Below, piece after piece: positions 18,035-27,296 of a DNA stretch of 64,000 nt; the stretch's first letter is position 1; every line of letters begins with the position of its first letter. Location of the stretch: positions 208,843 to 272,842 of the forward strand of contig JAJEBY010000011.1 of NCBI GenBank assembly GCA_022822305.1, written 5' to 3'. Origin of the DNA: Anaerolineae bacterium. GTDB taxonomy: Bacteria > Chloroflexota > Anaerolineae > Aggregatilineales > Phototrophicaceae. The notes below the pieces were generated by a model. That model did not search any database and was not told the DNA's origin. It worked only from the letters and a program-made list of their open reading frames with translations. Position numbers and translations under genes: made by a program.

Positions 18035-19930
18035 ATGATCGACAAAAACCATGACAGTGTCATAATTCGTCACTGGATTTGGGCTGTGCCGATATTGATG
18101 GCATTTGCTGCTCTGAGCATTTGGCAAATCGATCGCTATCCGCCGACGAGCGACGAGCTACACAGTTCAATGTACAGTGCCGGATGGCTGAATGACCTCC
18201 AGTATTCTCCAATAGACGTAGTCCTTAGCTTATACAAAGACACCCCTGAACATGTCCCCGTTTATTTTGTTCTTCTAAACATTTGGGGAAAGTTAGTTAC
18301 CAATGATATCGCCGTTGGTAAGGTCCTGGGAGTCTATTTTGCGCTACTAGGTATGTCGACGGTTTTCCGCCTGGCGCGTGATTCTGTTGCGCCGGCGGCT
18401 GGCATATTTGCGCTGGTCATATTCGCAAGCAACGCATTCTTCAACTACTATATTGCTCACGCGCGTATGTATTCGCTGTTGGTGTTAAATTCTGCACTGG
18501 TGCTGTGGCTGTATCTGCGAATCGCGCATCAAGCGCGTACTCCAAGGTTACGTGATTACTGTGCCTTGTCAGTCGCTGTTGTTGCGCTAATCGGCACTCA
18601 TTTGTTCAGCGCGCTTCTGTTGTTAACTCTGGGCATTTATCATTTGATATTTGTGCCGAAGAACGCGCGTTGGTGGATAGTGTCAATCGCTGCTGCGTTC
18701 GCGATATTGATCGTTTCGCCTTATTTGTTAGGCGCAGTTTCGAGAGGGATCTCACGCACTGTTAGCGCGTACGGCGACATCCGGGCGGACGGTCTGCAAG
18801 CGATCGCGATTTGGCTGTCAATCGTGAGCAACAATCAAGTGGGACTGATCATGTTATCAGTTGCGGGTCTCGCTCTCGGCGCATTCAAGCAAAAGATCGT
18901 GGCAAGGCAATTCCTGCTGTTGCCGGTCATCTTTTTGGCAACGCTCGGACTGTTTGCTGAGTTTACGTTGACCGTGTATAAGCTGGGAATGCGCTATCAG
19001 TTAGCGGGCTGGCTCCCATTTGTCCTGCTTCAGGTCGCGGGGATCTACGCTTTATTCAGATTTCGTAGGATTTTGGGCTTGGTGGTGGTCCTTTGGGTCA
19101 TTGCGGGTATTATGTTTCAATCCGCTGTCGATTGGAATGCATATCTTTCCAGCGGACGTTTGACTCCTTTCGAATTACCCGCTTATCATGCCGTATCACG
19201 ACTGGCAGCACGGTTGGAATCGAGACCATACATTATCGGACTGCCTTATCACCCGCGCTTGCTGGACTACGGGAAAGGCACTTTCACGACTGAAGACTAC
19301 TACTTCGGATGGCGCGGCATTCATTTGGAGCTGATCCATGATTCCAGCGCGGAAACTCTTGTCAATCACTTGCGGTGGAATGCGAGGTTTGAACCCGAGA
19401 TATGGCTGTTCTACCAGAAGTCGAAAGTTGATGCTCTACAAGTTGCCGAATTGGCTGCTGTGATTGAGACACTACACTACCGGCTCTGCAATACGGTGGA
19501 TTTGGGCTTCGATACCGTATTGCACCAGTACGCTTGGGTCACTTTCGGCTGCGAGACTGCCCGAACTGCGGCGAATCACAGGACGCAGCTCTTGAAATAT
19601 GAATTCTACGGCGCGACATTGGACGAAGCGTCGTCCAGGTTGTTTTTCAGCGACTCATGGTCTGGGGAGCAGACATTCCAACCGGAAGACTATCGAATGT
19701 CGTATCAGTTGATCGCTCCGGATTGGGACAAAGTCGCGCAATTGGATTTGCCGCTTGTTGATCCAGAAGAGTCCCGCATCTTCTACATTGATGTATCTGA
19801 AGTTCCAGAAGGCAGCTGTCGCTTGATGGCCATTCTTTACAAAGTGCAATCTGGCGACCGCATCAGCTGGCTCGAAAATGACGGGAATACGCCTGATGTG
19901 TTGACTCTTGCTGACGTTCGCTTGCAGTGA
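18035..19930 (+). CDS. GT39-like membrane glycosyltransferase, array member 1
   Basis: A 631-residue GT-C protein. After a first transmembrane helix the loop YPPTSDELHSSMYSAGWL contains the acidic pair expected to bind the polyprenyl-phosphate sugar. About ten helices follow to about residue 370. The C-terminal soluble region ends in a compact domain (from LIAPDWDKVAQLDLPL on) that is shared by all five array members. It starts about 100 bases after proA. Its DNA reads as AT-richer than the flanking housekeeping genes, as do members 2 and 3. The acceptor is unknown; an envelope glycan or glycolipid is likely. Confidence 0.78.
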   Translation: MIDKNHDSVIIRHWIWAVPILMAFAALSIWQIDRYPPTSDELHSSMYSAGWLNDLQYSPIDVVLSLYKDTPEHVPVYFVLLNIWGKLVTNDIAVGKVLGVYFALLGMSTVFRLARDSVAPAAGIFALVIFASNAFFNYYIAHARMYSLLVLNSALVLWLYLRIAHQARTPRLRDYCALSVAVVALIGTHLFSALLLLTLGIYHLIFVPKNARWWIVSIAAAFAILIVSPYLLGAVSRGISRTVSAYGDIRADGLQAIAIWLSIVSNNQVGLIMLSVAGLALGAFKQKIVARQFLLLPVIFLATLGLFAEFTLTVYKLGMRYQLAGWLPFVLLQVAGIYALFRFRRILGLVVVLWVIAGIMFQSAVDWNAYLSSGRLTPFELPAYHAVSRLAARLESRPYIIGLPYHPRLLDYGKGTFTTEDYYFGWRGIHLELIHDSSAETLVNHLRWNARFEPEIWLFYQKSKVDALQVAELAAVIETLHYRLCNTVDLGFDTVLHQYAWVTFGCETARTAANHRTQLLKYEFYGATLDEASSRLFFSDSWSGEQTFQPEDYRMSYQLIAPDWDKVAQLDLPLVDPEESRIFYIDVSEVPEGSCRLMAILYKVQSGDRISWLENDGNTPDVLTLADVRLQ

Positions 19931-19975
19931 ACGCGATTGTGCCGAACAGATCACCTTTCGCTATAAGACTGAGCA

Positions 19976-21886
19976 ATGATTGTCTTGAATTCGCGCTTTG
20001 AACATAACGCCGGTCAAAGAGACGGGTTTTGGACGCACTGGTCTTGGAGTCTTCCGCTCATTTTTGTCGTCGCCTTTCTGAGCGTGCGGCAGATCGACTT
20101 GTACCCGCCGACTCCCGATGAGTTTTACTCTATGTACAATTCCGGTTGGCTAGTGAACGGTCCCTTCACACCACTTGATGTGCTTGAATCGCTATATAAC
20201 AACAGCGCCGACCAGTCACCTGGGTATTTCGTTTTATTGAGTATGTGGGGAAGATTGACGTCATACAACCTCGCGATAGGGAGAGTTCTCAGCATTCTTT
20301 GCGGCCTGCTATCTCTCGCTATCATTTATCGATTGGCACGCGATTTCGTGGCCCCGCTTGCCGGTCTGTTCGCGATCATCGTTGCCGCTAGCAACGCTCT
20401 CTACAACTTTTATATCCCGCACGTGCGCATGTATCCATTGCTGCTGTTTATGGCGGGGGTCGTACTCTGGCTGTATTTGCGCATTATCCTTCAGCAGGAC
20501 AGTGCGCGAATGAGGGACTACGCCGCTTTGGGCGTTGCCGTATACCTGTGTATAAACGTGCATCCGTTTAGCGCAACGTTCCTGATTACGCTGGCGATAT
20601 ATCACGTTTTCTTTGTCAGGAGAGATCATAAGTGGCGGCGCATTGTAGCGACAGTATTTGTTGCAGTAGCGGCATTTCTGCCATGGCTCTAGGTTTTACT
20701 CACGGAAGGAGTCAACAGAGCGGTTGCGGATTGGGGCGAATCCAGCGCCGGCGCCTGGGACACAATCGGAACCTGGCTTATTGTTACCACCAACGGCCAG
20801 CCGTTGCTTCTGTTCATATCCCTAGCGGGCCTGGCGCTCGCCGTAAAACGTGGCTGGTTTCCACTGAGGCCTGTACTGGCGCTCCCCATCGTGTTTGTGA
20901 TTCTTTTGGGACTGCTAACGGATGCGACACCCTACATAAGCACTTCCGGGTCAAGGTATCAATTGCCAGCCTGGCATTTCATGCTGCTGCTGGTGACGTC
21001 AGGTCTGTATTTCCTCTATCGCTACGAAAGGCGGCTCGGCTTGCTCGTCATTTTATGGATAGTGGCGGGCCTCGTTCTTCAGTCAAGCACGGACTGGAGA
21101 CCCTTCATCCAAGGGCGAAGGTTTTCGTTTTTGTTCCCTCCCTGGCAGGTGATTTCCCGCCTCGTGTCCGAAGAACCAACTGATCCGCTACCCATTGGCT
21201 ATCGTACTTCTACCAATATCTTAAACTGGCCCGGCAACGTCGATTATCCGCAGCGTCAACATTACTTTGAAGACGCGGGAATCAGCATACGATTTGCTGC
21301 AGATCCGCACGACTTTGAATTAATGATCCGTCACGGCGCCATCGTCACGCCTCATATATGGGTTTTCTTGCAAACGTCCATCGCTGATGAAACCGAAATT
21401 GCGGAGATCCGAGCCACTATGGATGAGCTCGACTACGACCTGTGCGGAACGCGCGATGTTGGAGTCGATACCTTGATCATGGAGTATTCGTGGAATTTAG
21501 CAAACTGCATGAGGTTGGATCCGAAGTCTGAGTTCCAATCAGACACTTTTGGGTATCGCTTTATTCGAGCTGAAGTTGACACGGGTACCGCTACTCTATT
21601 CCTTGCGGATAGCTGGTCTACGAATGTCGACATCCCTTTGCAAGACTATATGATGTCTTACCAACTGATATCGCCAGACTGGAACAACGTGGCACAGTTG
21701 GATTTGCCGTTGGTTCATGAGGGTGTGCCGCGGCGATTTTCGATTGATGTTTCCGATGTGGAGCCCGGTGACTATCGACTGGTGGCGATCCTCTACGACA
21801 AGGAAACGGGCGAGCGCATCGACTGGTTTGAGAACGACGGCCCGTCGCCTGATTTGCTGACACTCGCTGAGGTGGTCTTGCATTAG
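19976..21886 (+). pseudogene. GT39-like membrane glycosyltransferase, array member 2, interrupted by one in-frame TAG
   Basis: The reading frame 19976-21886 (637 codons) is open and collinear with its neighbours except for TAG at 20690-20692 (codon 239), within a transmembrane helix after FLPWL. Sequence on both sides is well conserved. The acidic loop YPPTPDEFYSMYNSGWL is intact, and so is the C-terminal domain ending LAEVVLH. At the same place member 5 has Trp (LPYLWGML), so a TGG-to-TAG change is a simple explanation. The gene could be a recent pseudogene, could be read through, or the base could be a sequence error. An internal restart would give a C-terminal fragment lacking the catalytic loop. 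Confidence 0.8.
21659..21840 (+). repeat. Near-identical 3' segment shared with array member 3 (copy A)
   Basis: This 182-base segment of member 2 aligns without gaps to 23616-23797 in member 3, with about 17 mismatches counted by eye. The N-terminal regions of the same two genes differ at roughly a third of positions. It encodes the conserved C-terminal domain (AQLDLPLVHEGVPRRFSIDV and onward). Confidence 0.75.
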
Positions 21887-21941
21887 GCGCGATTCCGTCG
21901 AATACTTCCTCTTAGAGCCAAGTGATTCCGTAATACTTGTA

Positions 21942-23849
21942 ATGAATTCATACTTTGAAGCACATCGCGGTCAAAGGCACGGTCTACTTGCGCATTGGGC
22001 ATGGTGCCTGCCGGCGTTATTGGTGATTGCGCTCTTGAGCGCACGTCAGATCGACCTTTACCCGCCATCAGCCGATGAATTCTTCTCCATGTTCAACTCG
22101 GGCTGGTTGGTAAACCAGCCTTACTCGCCGTTGGAAATCGTCGAGTCTCTTTACACGTACAGTCCTGCGCATACGCCGGGTTTCTTCTTCGCGTTGAGCG
22201 CTTGGGGAAATATTACGGCATTTGACGTCGCGTTGGGAAGGACGCTCGGAATCTATTTCGGATTGCTTTCGTTGGCAGTCGTCTATCGTCTTGCGCGCGA
22301 TTTTGTGGCCCCGGAAGCAGGCGTGTTCGCCATCGCCATATTCGCCAGCACCGCTTTCTACAACTTTTACGTTGCGCACGTCAGGATGTATGGGCTCTTG
22401 GTATTCATGTCTGGCGTTGTGTTGTGGCTCTACTTGCACATCATTAATCGATCGAAGGAAATCGGGCCGTGGCACAATGTTGCATTTGGCGTATCAATTT
22501 GCATCTATTTAAGTATTCATGCGTATAGCGCCGTCTTCATGCTGGCTCTGGGCCTTTTTCATCTGATGCTGGTCCGAAAAAGTCGACGTTGGTGGCGAGT
22601 CACTGTAGCTGGATGTGTACCCGCACTCCTGCTGTCACCGTACGCCATTTTCACACTATTACGAGGCATGGAACGATACGTAAGCAATTGGGGCGAAGCG
22701 AGCGTAGGGGCCGGTGATGCACTGGCGGCTTGGCTGACAGTCATGACGAATGGTCAGCCGCTGTTGTTGGTGTTGCCACTGATCGGCATTTTGTTGAGTT
22801 TACGGAGAAAATCCAATAGATTCCGGTCGCCTTTGATGCTGTTAATTTTCTATATGATCGTAATTGGCGTTCTTGCACAGGCGAGTCAATTGGTCACAAC
22901 CAGCGGGATGCGTCATTTGCTTCCGGGGATTCTCCCGTTTGTTCTTACTGCTGTATTCGGGTTTATGGAACTCTATTCGACTCGTTGGTGGCTGGGGACT
23001 TTGGCAGTCCTTTGGGTCATGGCTGGCATATGGTTCCAGGGCGCCGCTGACTGGCGAACCTTCATTGCTGGTCGGAATGAACCATTTGTACTCCCGGCGT
23101 GGCAAGTCATATCTCGACAAGCAGCCAAAGCGAACAGCAAACCTATGGTAATCGTACACGACATCTCGCGCTACGAATTGGAATGGGAATCATACATCAA
23201 CTACTCACAGAGGAATTCCTACTTTGATGACACCGGAGTTCATTTGGCTTACACCAATGATCTCCACAAGCTTGAATTAGATCTACGAAATGGTTCAATT
23301 GATACGTCAGACATATGGATTGTTGCGAGGTCTTCGGAGAATAGGATCCCCTCGGACGTTGAAGCAGTCTTGGATCGGCTCGACTACAGCTTGTGTAACC
23401 AAGAAGCGCTCGGCAATAGCGCTAGAATCTACAAGCATTCTTGGTCTGCGCTAGATTGTAGACGCGCTGAAGTGATCACCCGTGCCACAAGCGAATTGAT
23501 CAGTTATCAGATGTTGGCCGCATCACTGGACGCAGACCAGATCCATCTCAAGTTCGTGGACGAATGGACAGAGTTTAACCAAAGCGGCCGGGCCCTGGAT
23601 GGCGTTCGATTGTCGTACCAACTGATTTCACAAGACTGGGACAATGTAGCGCAGTTGGATTTGCCGTTGGTTCACGAAGGTGTGCCGCGGCGATTCTCAA
23701 TTGATGTTTCCGATGTGGAACCCGGTGACTATCGTTTGGTGGCGATCCTTTACGATAAGGAAACGGGCGAGCGCATGGACTGGTTTGAGAACGACGGTGC
23801 CTCGTCGAAGATGTTGACGCTGGAGCATATCGCCATACCGGAAGGTTGA
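21942..23849 (+). CDS. GT39-like membrane glycosyltransferase, array member 3
   Basis: A 635-residue GT-C protein of the same architecture as its neighbours. A short cytoplasmic start leads into the first helix, then the acidic loop YPPSADEFFSMFNSGWL. A VRMYGLLVF helix block matches the xRMYxLLV block found in all members. A string of helices and the shared C-terminal domain complete it. The ATG at 21942 lies 55 bases after member 2. Its last 200 bases are almost identical to member 2, unlike the rest of the gene. It is followed by the promoter and T-box of pheS, so it is the last gene of the upstream part of the array. Confidence 0.78.
   Translation: MNSYFEAHRGQRHGLLAHWAWCLPALLVIALLSARQIDLYPPSADEFFSMFNSGWLVNQPYSPLEIVESLYTYSPAHTPGFFFALSAWGNITAFDVALGRTLGIYFGLLSLAVVYRLARDFVAPEAGVFAIAIFASTAFYNFYVAHVRMYGLLVFMSGVVLWLYLHIINRSKEIGPWHNVAFGVSICIYLSIHAYSAVFMLALGLFHLMLVRKSRRWWRVTVAGCVPALLLSPYAIFTLLRGMERYVSNWGEASVGAGDALAAWLTVMTNGQPLLLVLPLIGILLSLRRKSNRFRSPLMLLIFYMIVIGVLAQASQLVTTSGMRHLLPGILPFVLTAVFGFMELYSTRWWLGTLAVLWVMAGIWFQGAADWRTFIAGRNEPFVLPAWQVISRQAAKANSKPMVIVHDISRYELEWESYINYSQRNSYFDDTGVHLAYTNDLHKLELDLRNGSIDTSDIWIVARSSENRIPSDVEAVLDRLDYSLCNQEALGNSARIYKHSWSALDCRRAEVITRATSELISYQMLAASLDADQIHLKFVDEWTEFNQSGRALDGVRLSYQLISQDWDNVAQLDLPLVHEGVPRRFSIDVSDVEPGDYRLVAILYDKETGERMDWFENDGASSKMLTLEHIAIPEG
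23616..23797 (+). repeat. Near-identical 3' segment shared with array member 2 (copy B)
   Basis: Partner of 21659-21840: same length, no gaps, and a protein-level match that is identical for about 50 residues except single changes such as Ile/Met. Confidence 0.75.
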
Positions 23850-23892
23850 TTGAGCGCGGGCAGCGCATTCGGCGAGGCGGGCAAACGGGCGC

Positions 23893-23922
23893 TTGACACA
23901 TTCGAATATTTCACCGGATAAT
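23893..23922 (+). promoter_or_regulatory. Sigma70-type promoter for the pheS transcript
   Basis: A perfect TTGACA (23893-23898) and GATAAT (23917-23922) are spaced by 18 bases, just upstream of the T-box leader. The predicted transcription start is near 23929. This separates pheS and the genes downstream from the three upstream glycosyltransferase genes. Confidence 0.7.
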
Positions 23923-23928
23923 ACGCAG

Positions 23929-24236
23929 AAATCTATAGCTTGAAAAAGGCGTTGACGAAGACGATCCGCGATCGCGTGATAAAACGCCTGCCGGAGCAGG
24001 GAGCGAGTGTCAGTGACTGAGAGCGCTCGCCGAGGCAGTTGCGGAGTTCCCTTCCGAGCCGACGGGTGAAACGCCTGCGGTCGTTGGCTTGTTACAGCCA
24101 CGACCTGCTGAGTAGTCCGCTCCGCCTGCCCGGCGTCACAGGGCGAAATGAGTGCGGCGTCAAAGACGCTGAACAAGGGTGGTACCGCGGGAATGCATGC
24201 GCTCTCGTCCCTTATGGGTGCGAGGGCGTTTTTTTG
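23929..24236 (+). promoter_or_regulatory. T-box leader (tRNA-Phe-sensing riboswitch) upstream of pheS
   Basis: The T-box sequence AACAAGGGTGGTACCGCGGG lies at 24172-24190 and is followed by an intrinsic terminator. Upstream, a long Stem I is closed by AGGCGTT (23947-23953) pairing with AACGCCT (24070-24076), and it carries the GACGAAGACGA element near its base. Two TTC (Phe) triplets, 24047-24049 and 24052-24054, lie on the 3' side of Stem I and are candidates for the specifier codon. The T-box family raises transcription past the terminator when uncharged cognate tRNA binds. Here that would be uncharged tRNA-Phe, which fits the pheS gene that follows. Confidence 0.9.
24200..24235 (+). terminator. 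Conditional intrinsic terminator of the T-box
   Basis: A GC-rich hairpin (CGCTCTCGTCCC at 24200-24211 with GGGTGCGAGGGCG at 24216-24228) is followed directly by seven T residues (24229-24235). It lies immediately 3' of the GGTACCGCGGG antiterminator sequence, the standard T-box arrangement. Confidence 0.85.
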
Positions 24237-24282
24237 TGCAATACTTGAGAAGCGGCTGTTCCGAATCGACAACGGAGAGAGC

Positions 24283-25317
24283 ATGTCAAATACGATCGAA
24301 TTGATACGTGAGGAAGCGCTGGCTTCCATCCTGGATGTCAATAGCAGCGATGCGCTGGTTGAGTGGAGAAGCCGCTTTATCGGAAGAAAGGGAGCGGTAA
24401 ACGGTCTATTCAATACGATTGGGACCCTGCCAAGAGACGAACGGGCCGCATTTGGGCAGCGGGTCAATGCCCTGCAGAGCAAGCTGACCGAGGCTTACGA
24501 TAAAAGAGAAGCGCTAATACGCCAGCGGGCGCTCGCTATGGACCTGGAAGACGGCGATATCGACATCAGCCTGCCCGCCCATCCTCGTCCGAAGGGCGGA
24601 TTGCATCCGTCCACGCGCACGCATCGCGAGTTCCAAAAGATCTGGGCGGATATGGGCTTTCATGTCTATCAAAGTTTTGACGTGGAAGAAGACGATTTCA
24701 ACTTCACGCTGCTCAATTTGCCGCCGCATCATCCCGCGCGCGATATGCAGGATACCTTTTATACAGCCAATCCCAAGGTGTTGTTGCGCACGCACACCTC
24801 TCCGGGGCAGATCCGCGCCATGCGGGAGTTAGGCGCCGGAGGCAGCCAACCCATCCGTGTGATATTGCCCGGCATGTGTTATCGCCAGGAGCAGGTCACC
24901 GCTCGCAGCGAGATCCAGTTCACGCAGGTTGAGGGTCTGGCCATCGGACGGAATATCCGCATGAGCGATCTGAAGGGCACAATCGCGGAATTCGCCAAGC
25001 GCATATACAACCCCAATGCCAAGGTCCGATACCGCGCATCTTATTTTCCCTTTACCGAGCCGAGCATGGAAGTGGATGTCGAGTGCTTTCTCTGTGATGG
25101 CGAAGGCTGTCGCGTCTGCAAATATACCGGCTGGCTGGAGATCGCTGGCAGCGGAATGGTCCATCCTACCGTACTGCGCAATGGAGGCTATGATCCGAAT
25201 GTGTGGAGCGGATTCGCGTTCGGCATGGGTCCGGAACGCATAACAATGCTGAAACACGGCATCCAGGATATCCGTTATTTCTGGGGAAACGACCTGCGCT
25301 TTTTGAAGCAGTTCTAG
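24283..25317 (+). CDS. pheS: Phenylalanine--tRNA ligase alpha subunit
   Basis: A 344-residue class II aminoacyl-tRNA synthetase subunit that forms the alpha2-beta2 PheRS with PheT and charges tRNA-Phe. An N-terminal coiled-coil region (to about residue 85) precedes the catalytic core, which has HPxRDMQDTFY, THTSPGQIR, the RxEQVTARSE-type motif 2, a Cys cluster (CFLCDGEGCRVC) and GFAFGMGPERITMLKHGI motif 3. The start is ATG 24283 with GGAGAG just upstream; an in-frame extension would run into the T-box. The next gene downstream, 17 bases away, is a glycosyltransferase, not pheT. Confidence 0.97.
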   Translation: MSNTIELIREEALASILDVNSSDALVEWRSRFIGRKGAVNGLFNTIGTLPRDERAAFGQRVNALQSKLTEAYDKREALIRQRALAMDLEDGDIDISLPAHPRPKGGLHPSTRTHREFQKIWADMGFHVYQSFDVEEDDFNFTLLNLPPHHPARDMQDTFYTANPKVLLRTHTSPGQIRAMRELGAGGSQPIRVILPGMCYRQEQVTARSEIQFTQVEGLAIGRNIRMSDLKGTIAEFAKRIYNPNAKVRYRASYFPFTEPSMEVDVECFLCDGEGCRVCKYTGWLEIAGSGMVHPTVLRNGGYDPNVWSGFAFGMGPERITMLKHGIQDIRYFWGNDLRFLKQF

Positions 25318-25334
25318 GCGGAGGACGCATCTGC

Positions 25335-27242
25335 GTGCTGTTAAGAGTCGGCCATTTGTCGGACACTTTCATCGATAGGCTATTGGGCCACTGGGTGTGG
25401 GTTGTGCCGGTATTGCTGGTCGTTGCCGCCCTGAGCCTGCGGCAGAGCGACCTACATCCCCCGGCGGAGGACGAATTCTACTCCATGTCCAACGCGGGCT
25501 GGTTGCTCGGCGGCCCGTATTCGCCATACGAGATTTTGGATTCTTTGGCTCGCAACAGCCCCAATCACACGCCGCTCTACTTTCTAGTCTTGAGTTTGTG
25601 GGGTCAACTGACCACGACCGACATTCTGCTGGCGCGCATGCTTAGTCTGCTCATCGCCCTGTTGAGCGCGGCCATGGTATATCGCTTGGCGCGCGACTTG
25701 CTGGCGCCGGTGGCCGGCAATCTTGCGATCATCATCTTCAGCAGCCTCGCCTTCTTGAACTACTACATCGCCTTTGCGCGCATGTATACCATGCTGGCGC
25801 TGATGTCCGCCATTGTCTTGTGGTTATATTTGCGCATCACACATCAGCTGGTAGCGGTCAGACGAAGCGACTACCTTGCGCTGGGCGCGGCGATATTTGG
25901 GCTGCTGAGCACGTTTGTATTCGGCGCGGTGCTGCTGGTCACGATTGGGGTTTATCATTTGATTGTAGCGCATAAAGACCGTCGCTGGCTGATGACGTCC
26001 GGCGCGGCCTTGATTGCGCTGTTGCTGTTTACGCCCTGGCTAAGCGTGGTGGTCACGGACGGGTTGCAGCGAGCAACAGGATACGTCGATTGGGAGAGCC
26101 TTAACGGGCTTGAGGCAATGCGTGCCTGGCTGGAAATGTCCCTGAATAACGAGTTCCTGCTGCTGGCGCTGACCATTGGCGGCATCGCCATAGGCATGAT
26201 GCGCAAGCAAGCGTCTTTCCAGCCCTGGATGCTGCTCTTCATTCCATATTCTCTGACTTTGGCTGTGATCGCTCAGTTCACGCATTATATTTCGCTGGAT
26301 ACGATGCGCTATCACGTGCCCGGACTGATTCCGTTTGTATTGTTCGCAGCCGCCGGCATTTACGGGTTGTATTGCTTAAGAAGATGGCTGGGACTGTCGG
26401 TGCTGCTGTGGGTAATGGCCGGCGTGACCTTTCAAGGGACGGCGCGCTGGTACGACTGGTTAGGGGGCCGGGTCTTCACCTACTCGCGCGAACCAGTCCA
26501 CGCCATTGCGCGCCTGGCGGGACGAGAGCAGACGCCTCCTGCGATCCTCGGCTATCAGTTTGACAACTTCTGGCTGGACTATCCGGGGGCCATGGACTAT
26601 TCCCAAGGTGAGCATTATTTCGAATCGCGTGACATCGCCATTCGCACACCAGCTGACATTGAGGCATTTGAGGACGCCGCCAGACGCTTTGCCGTCGTTG
26701 AACCATGGATTTGGCTGGCTTATCGACCGAATCGCGTTGACGCGGCAGAGGCGGCGGTCCTGATTGAGCTTATGGGAGAGCTCAACTATCAGCACTGTGA
26801 AACAGCTGAGATCAAACCCCAGACCCTGGTCATCAAATATAGCTGGAGCACGCTAGGCTGCGCGCCGCCGCAGCTGCTGGGCAGTTATGAAAGCGATCTC
26901 ATCGACTACGAGTTCTACGGCGCGGCGCTGAATTCGGACAGCTCAAACGTCGCATTCAGCGATCGCTGGATCGCGCGCCAGGAGATACCTCGAAAGACCT
27001 ATGGCACATCCGTGCAGCTGGTTAATGACGATTGGGACAAAGTCGCGCAAGTCGACCTGCCCCTGACGCACGAAGGCAAAGTTCGGCGTTTCACCGTTGA
27101 TGTATCGGACGTATCCGCCGGCCATTACCGACTGGTGACAATTCTGTACGATCGCCAGAGCGGCGAACGATTCCACTGGTTGAATAATCCCGGCTACGTT
27201 CACGACATGCTGCTGCTGGCTGAGATTAAGATTGAAGATTAG
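25335..27242 (+). CDS. GT39-like membrane glycosyltransferase, array member 4, inserted between pheS and pheT
   Basis: A 635-residue GT-C protein of the array family. The acidic loop is HPPAEDEFYSMSNAGWL, followed by FARMYTMLAL, the helices, and the shared C-terminal domain (VAQVDLPLTHEG). I chose GTG 25335 because GGAGG lies 10 bases upstream and the resulting N-terminus (about 18 residues before the HW of the first helix) matches the paralogues. The open frame continues upstream into pheS but has no similarity there. It starts 17 bases after pheS with no visible terminator, so it should be co-transcribed under the T-box. Confidence 0.78.
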   Translation: MLLRVGHLSDTFIDRLLGHWVWVVPVLLVVAALSLRQSDLHPPAEDEFYSMSNAGWLLGGPYSPYEILDSLARNSPNHTPLYFLVLSLWGQLTTTDILLARMLSLLIALLSAAMVYRLARDLLAPVAGNLAIIIFSSLAFLNYYIAFARMYTMLALMSAIVLWLYLRITHQLVAVRRSDYLALGAAIFGLLSTFVFGAVLLVTIGVYHLIVAHKDRRWLMTSGAALIALLLFTPWLSVVVTDGLQRATGYVDWESLNGLEAMRAWLEMSLNNEFLLLALTIGGIAIGMMRKQASFQPWMLLFIPYSLTLAVIAQFTHYISLDTMRYHVPGLIPFVLFAAAGIYGLYCLRRWLGLSVLLWVMAGVTFQGTARWYDWLGGRVFTYSREPVHAIARLAGREQTPPAILGYQFDNFWLDYPGAMDYSQGEHYFESRDIAIRTPADIEAFEDAARRFAVVEPWIWLAYRPNRVDAAEAAVLIELMGELNYQHCETAEIKPQTLVIKYSWSTLGCAPPQLLGSYESDLIDYEFYGAALNSDSSNVAFSDRWIARQEIPRKTYGTSVQLVNDDWDKVAQVDLPLTHEGKVRRFTVDVSDVSAGHYRLVTILYDRQSGERFHWLNNPGYVHDMLLLAEIKIED

Positions 27243-27296
27243 CGGGGTTGGATCGGCGGGATAATCTCGCGGATTAATGACAGCGCGACGGGTACG

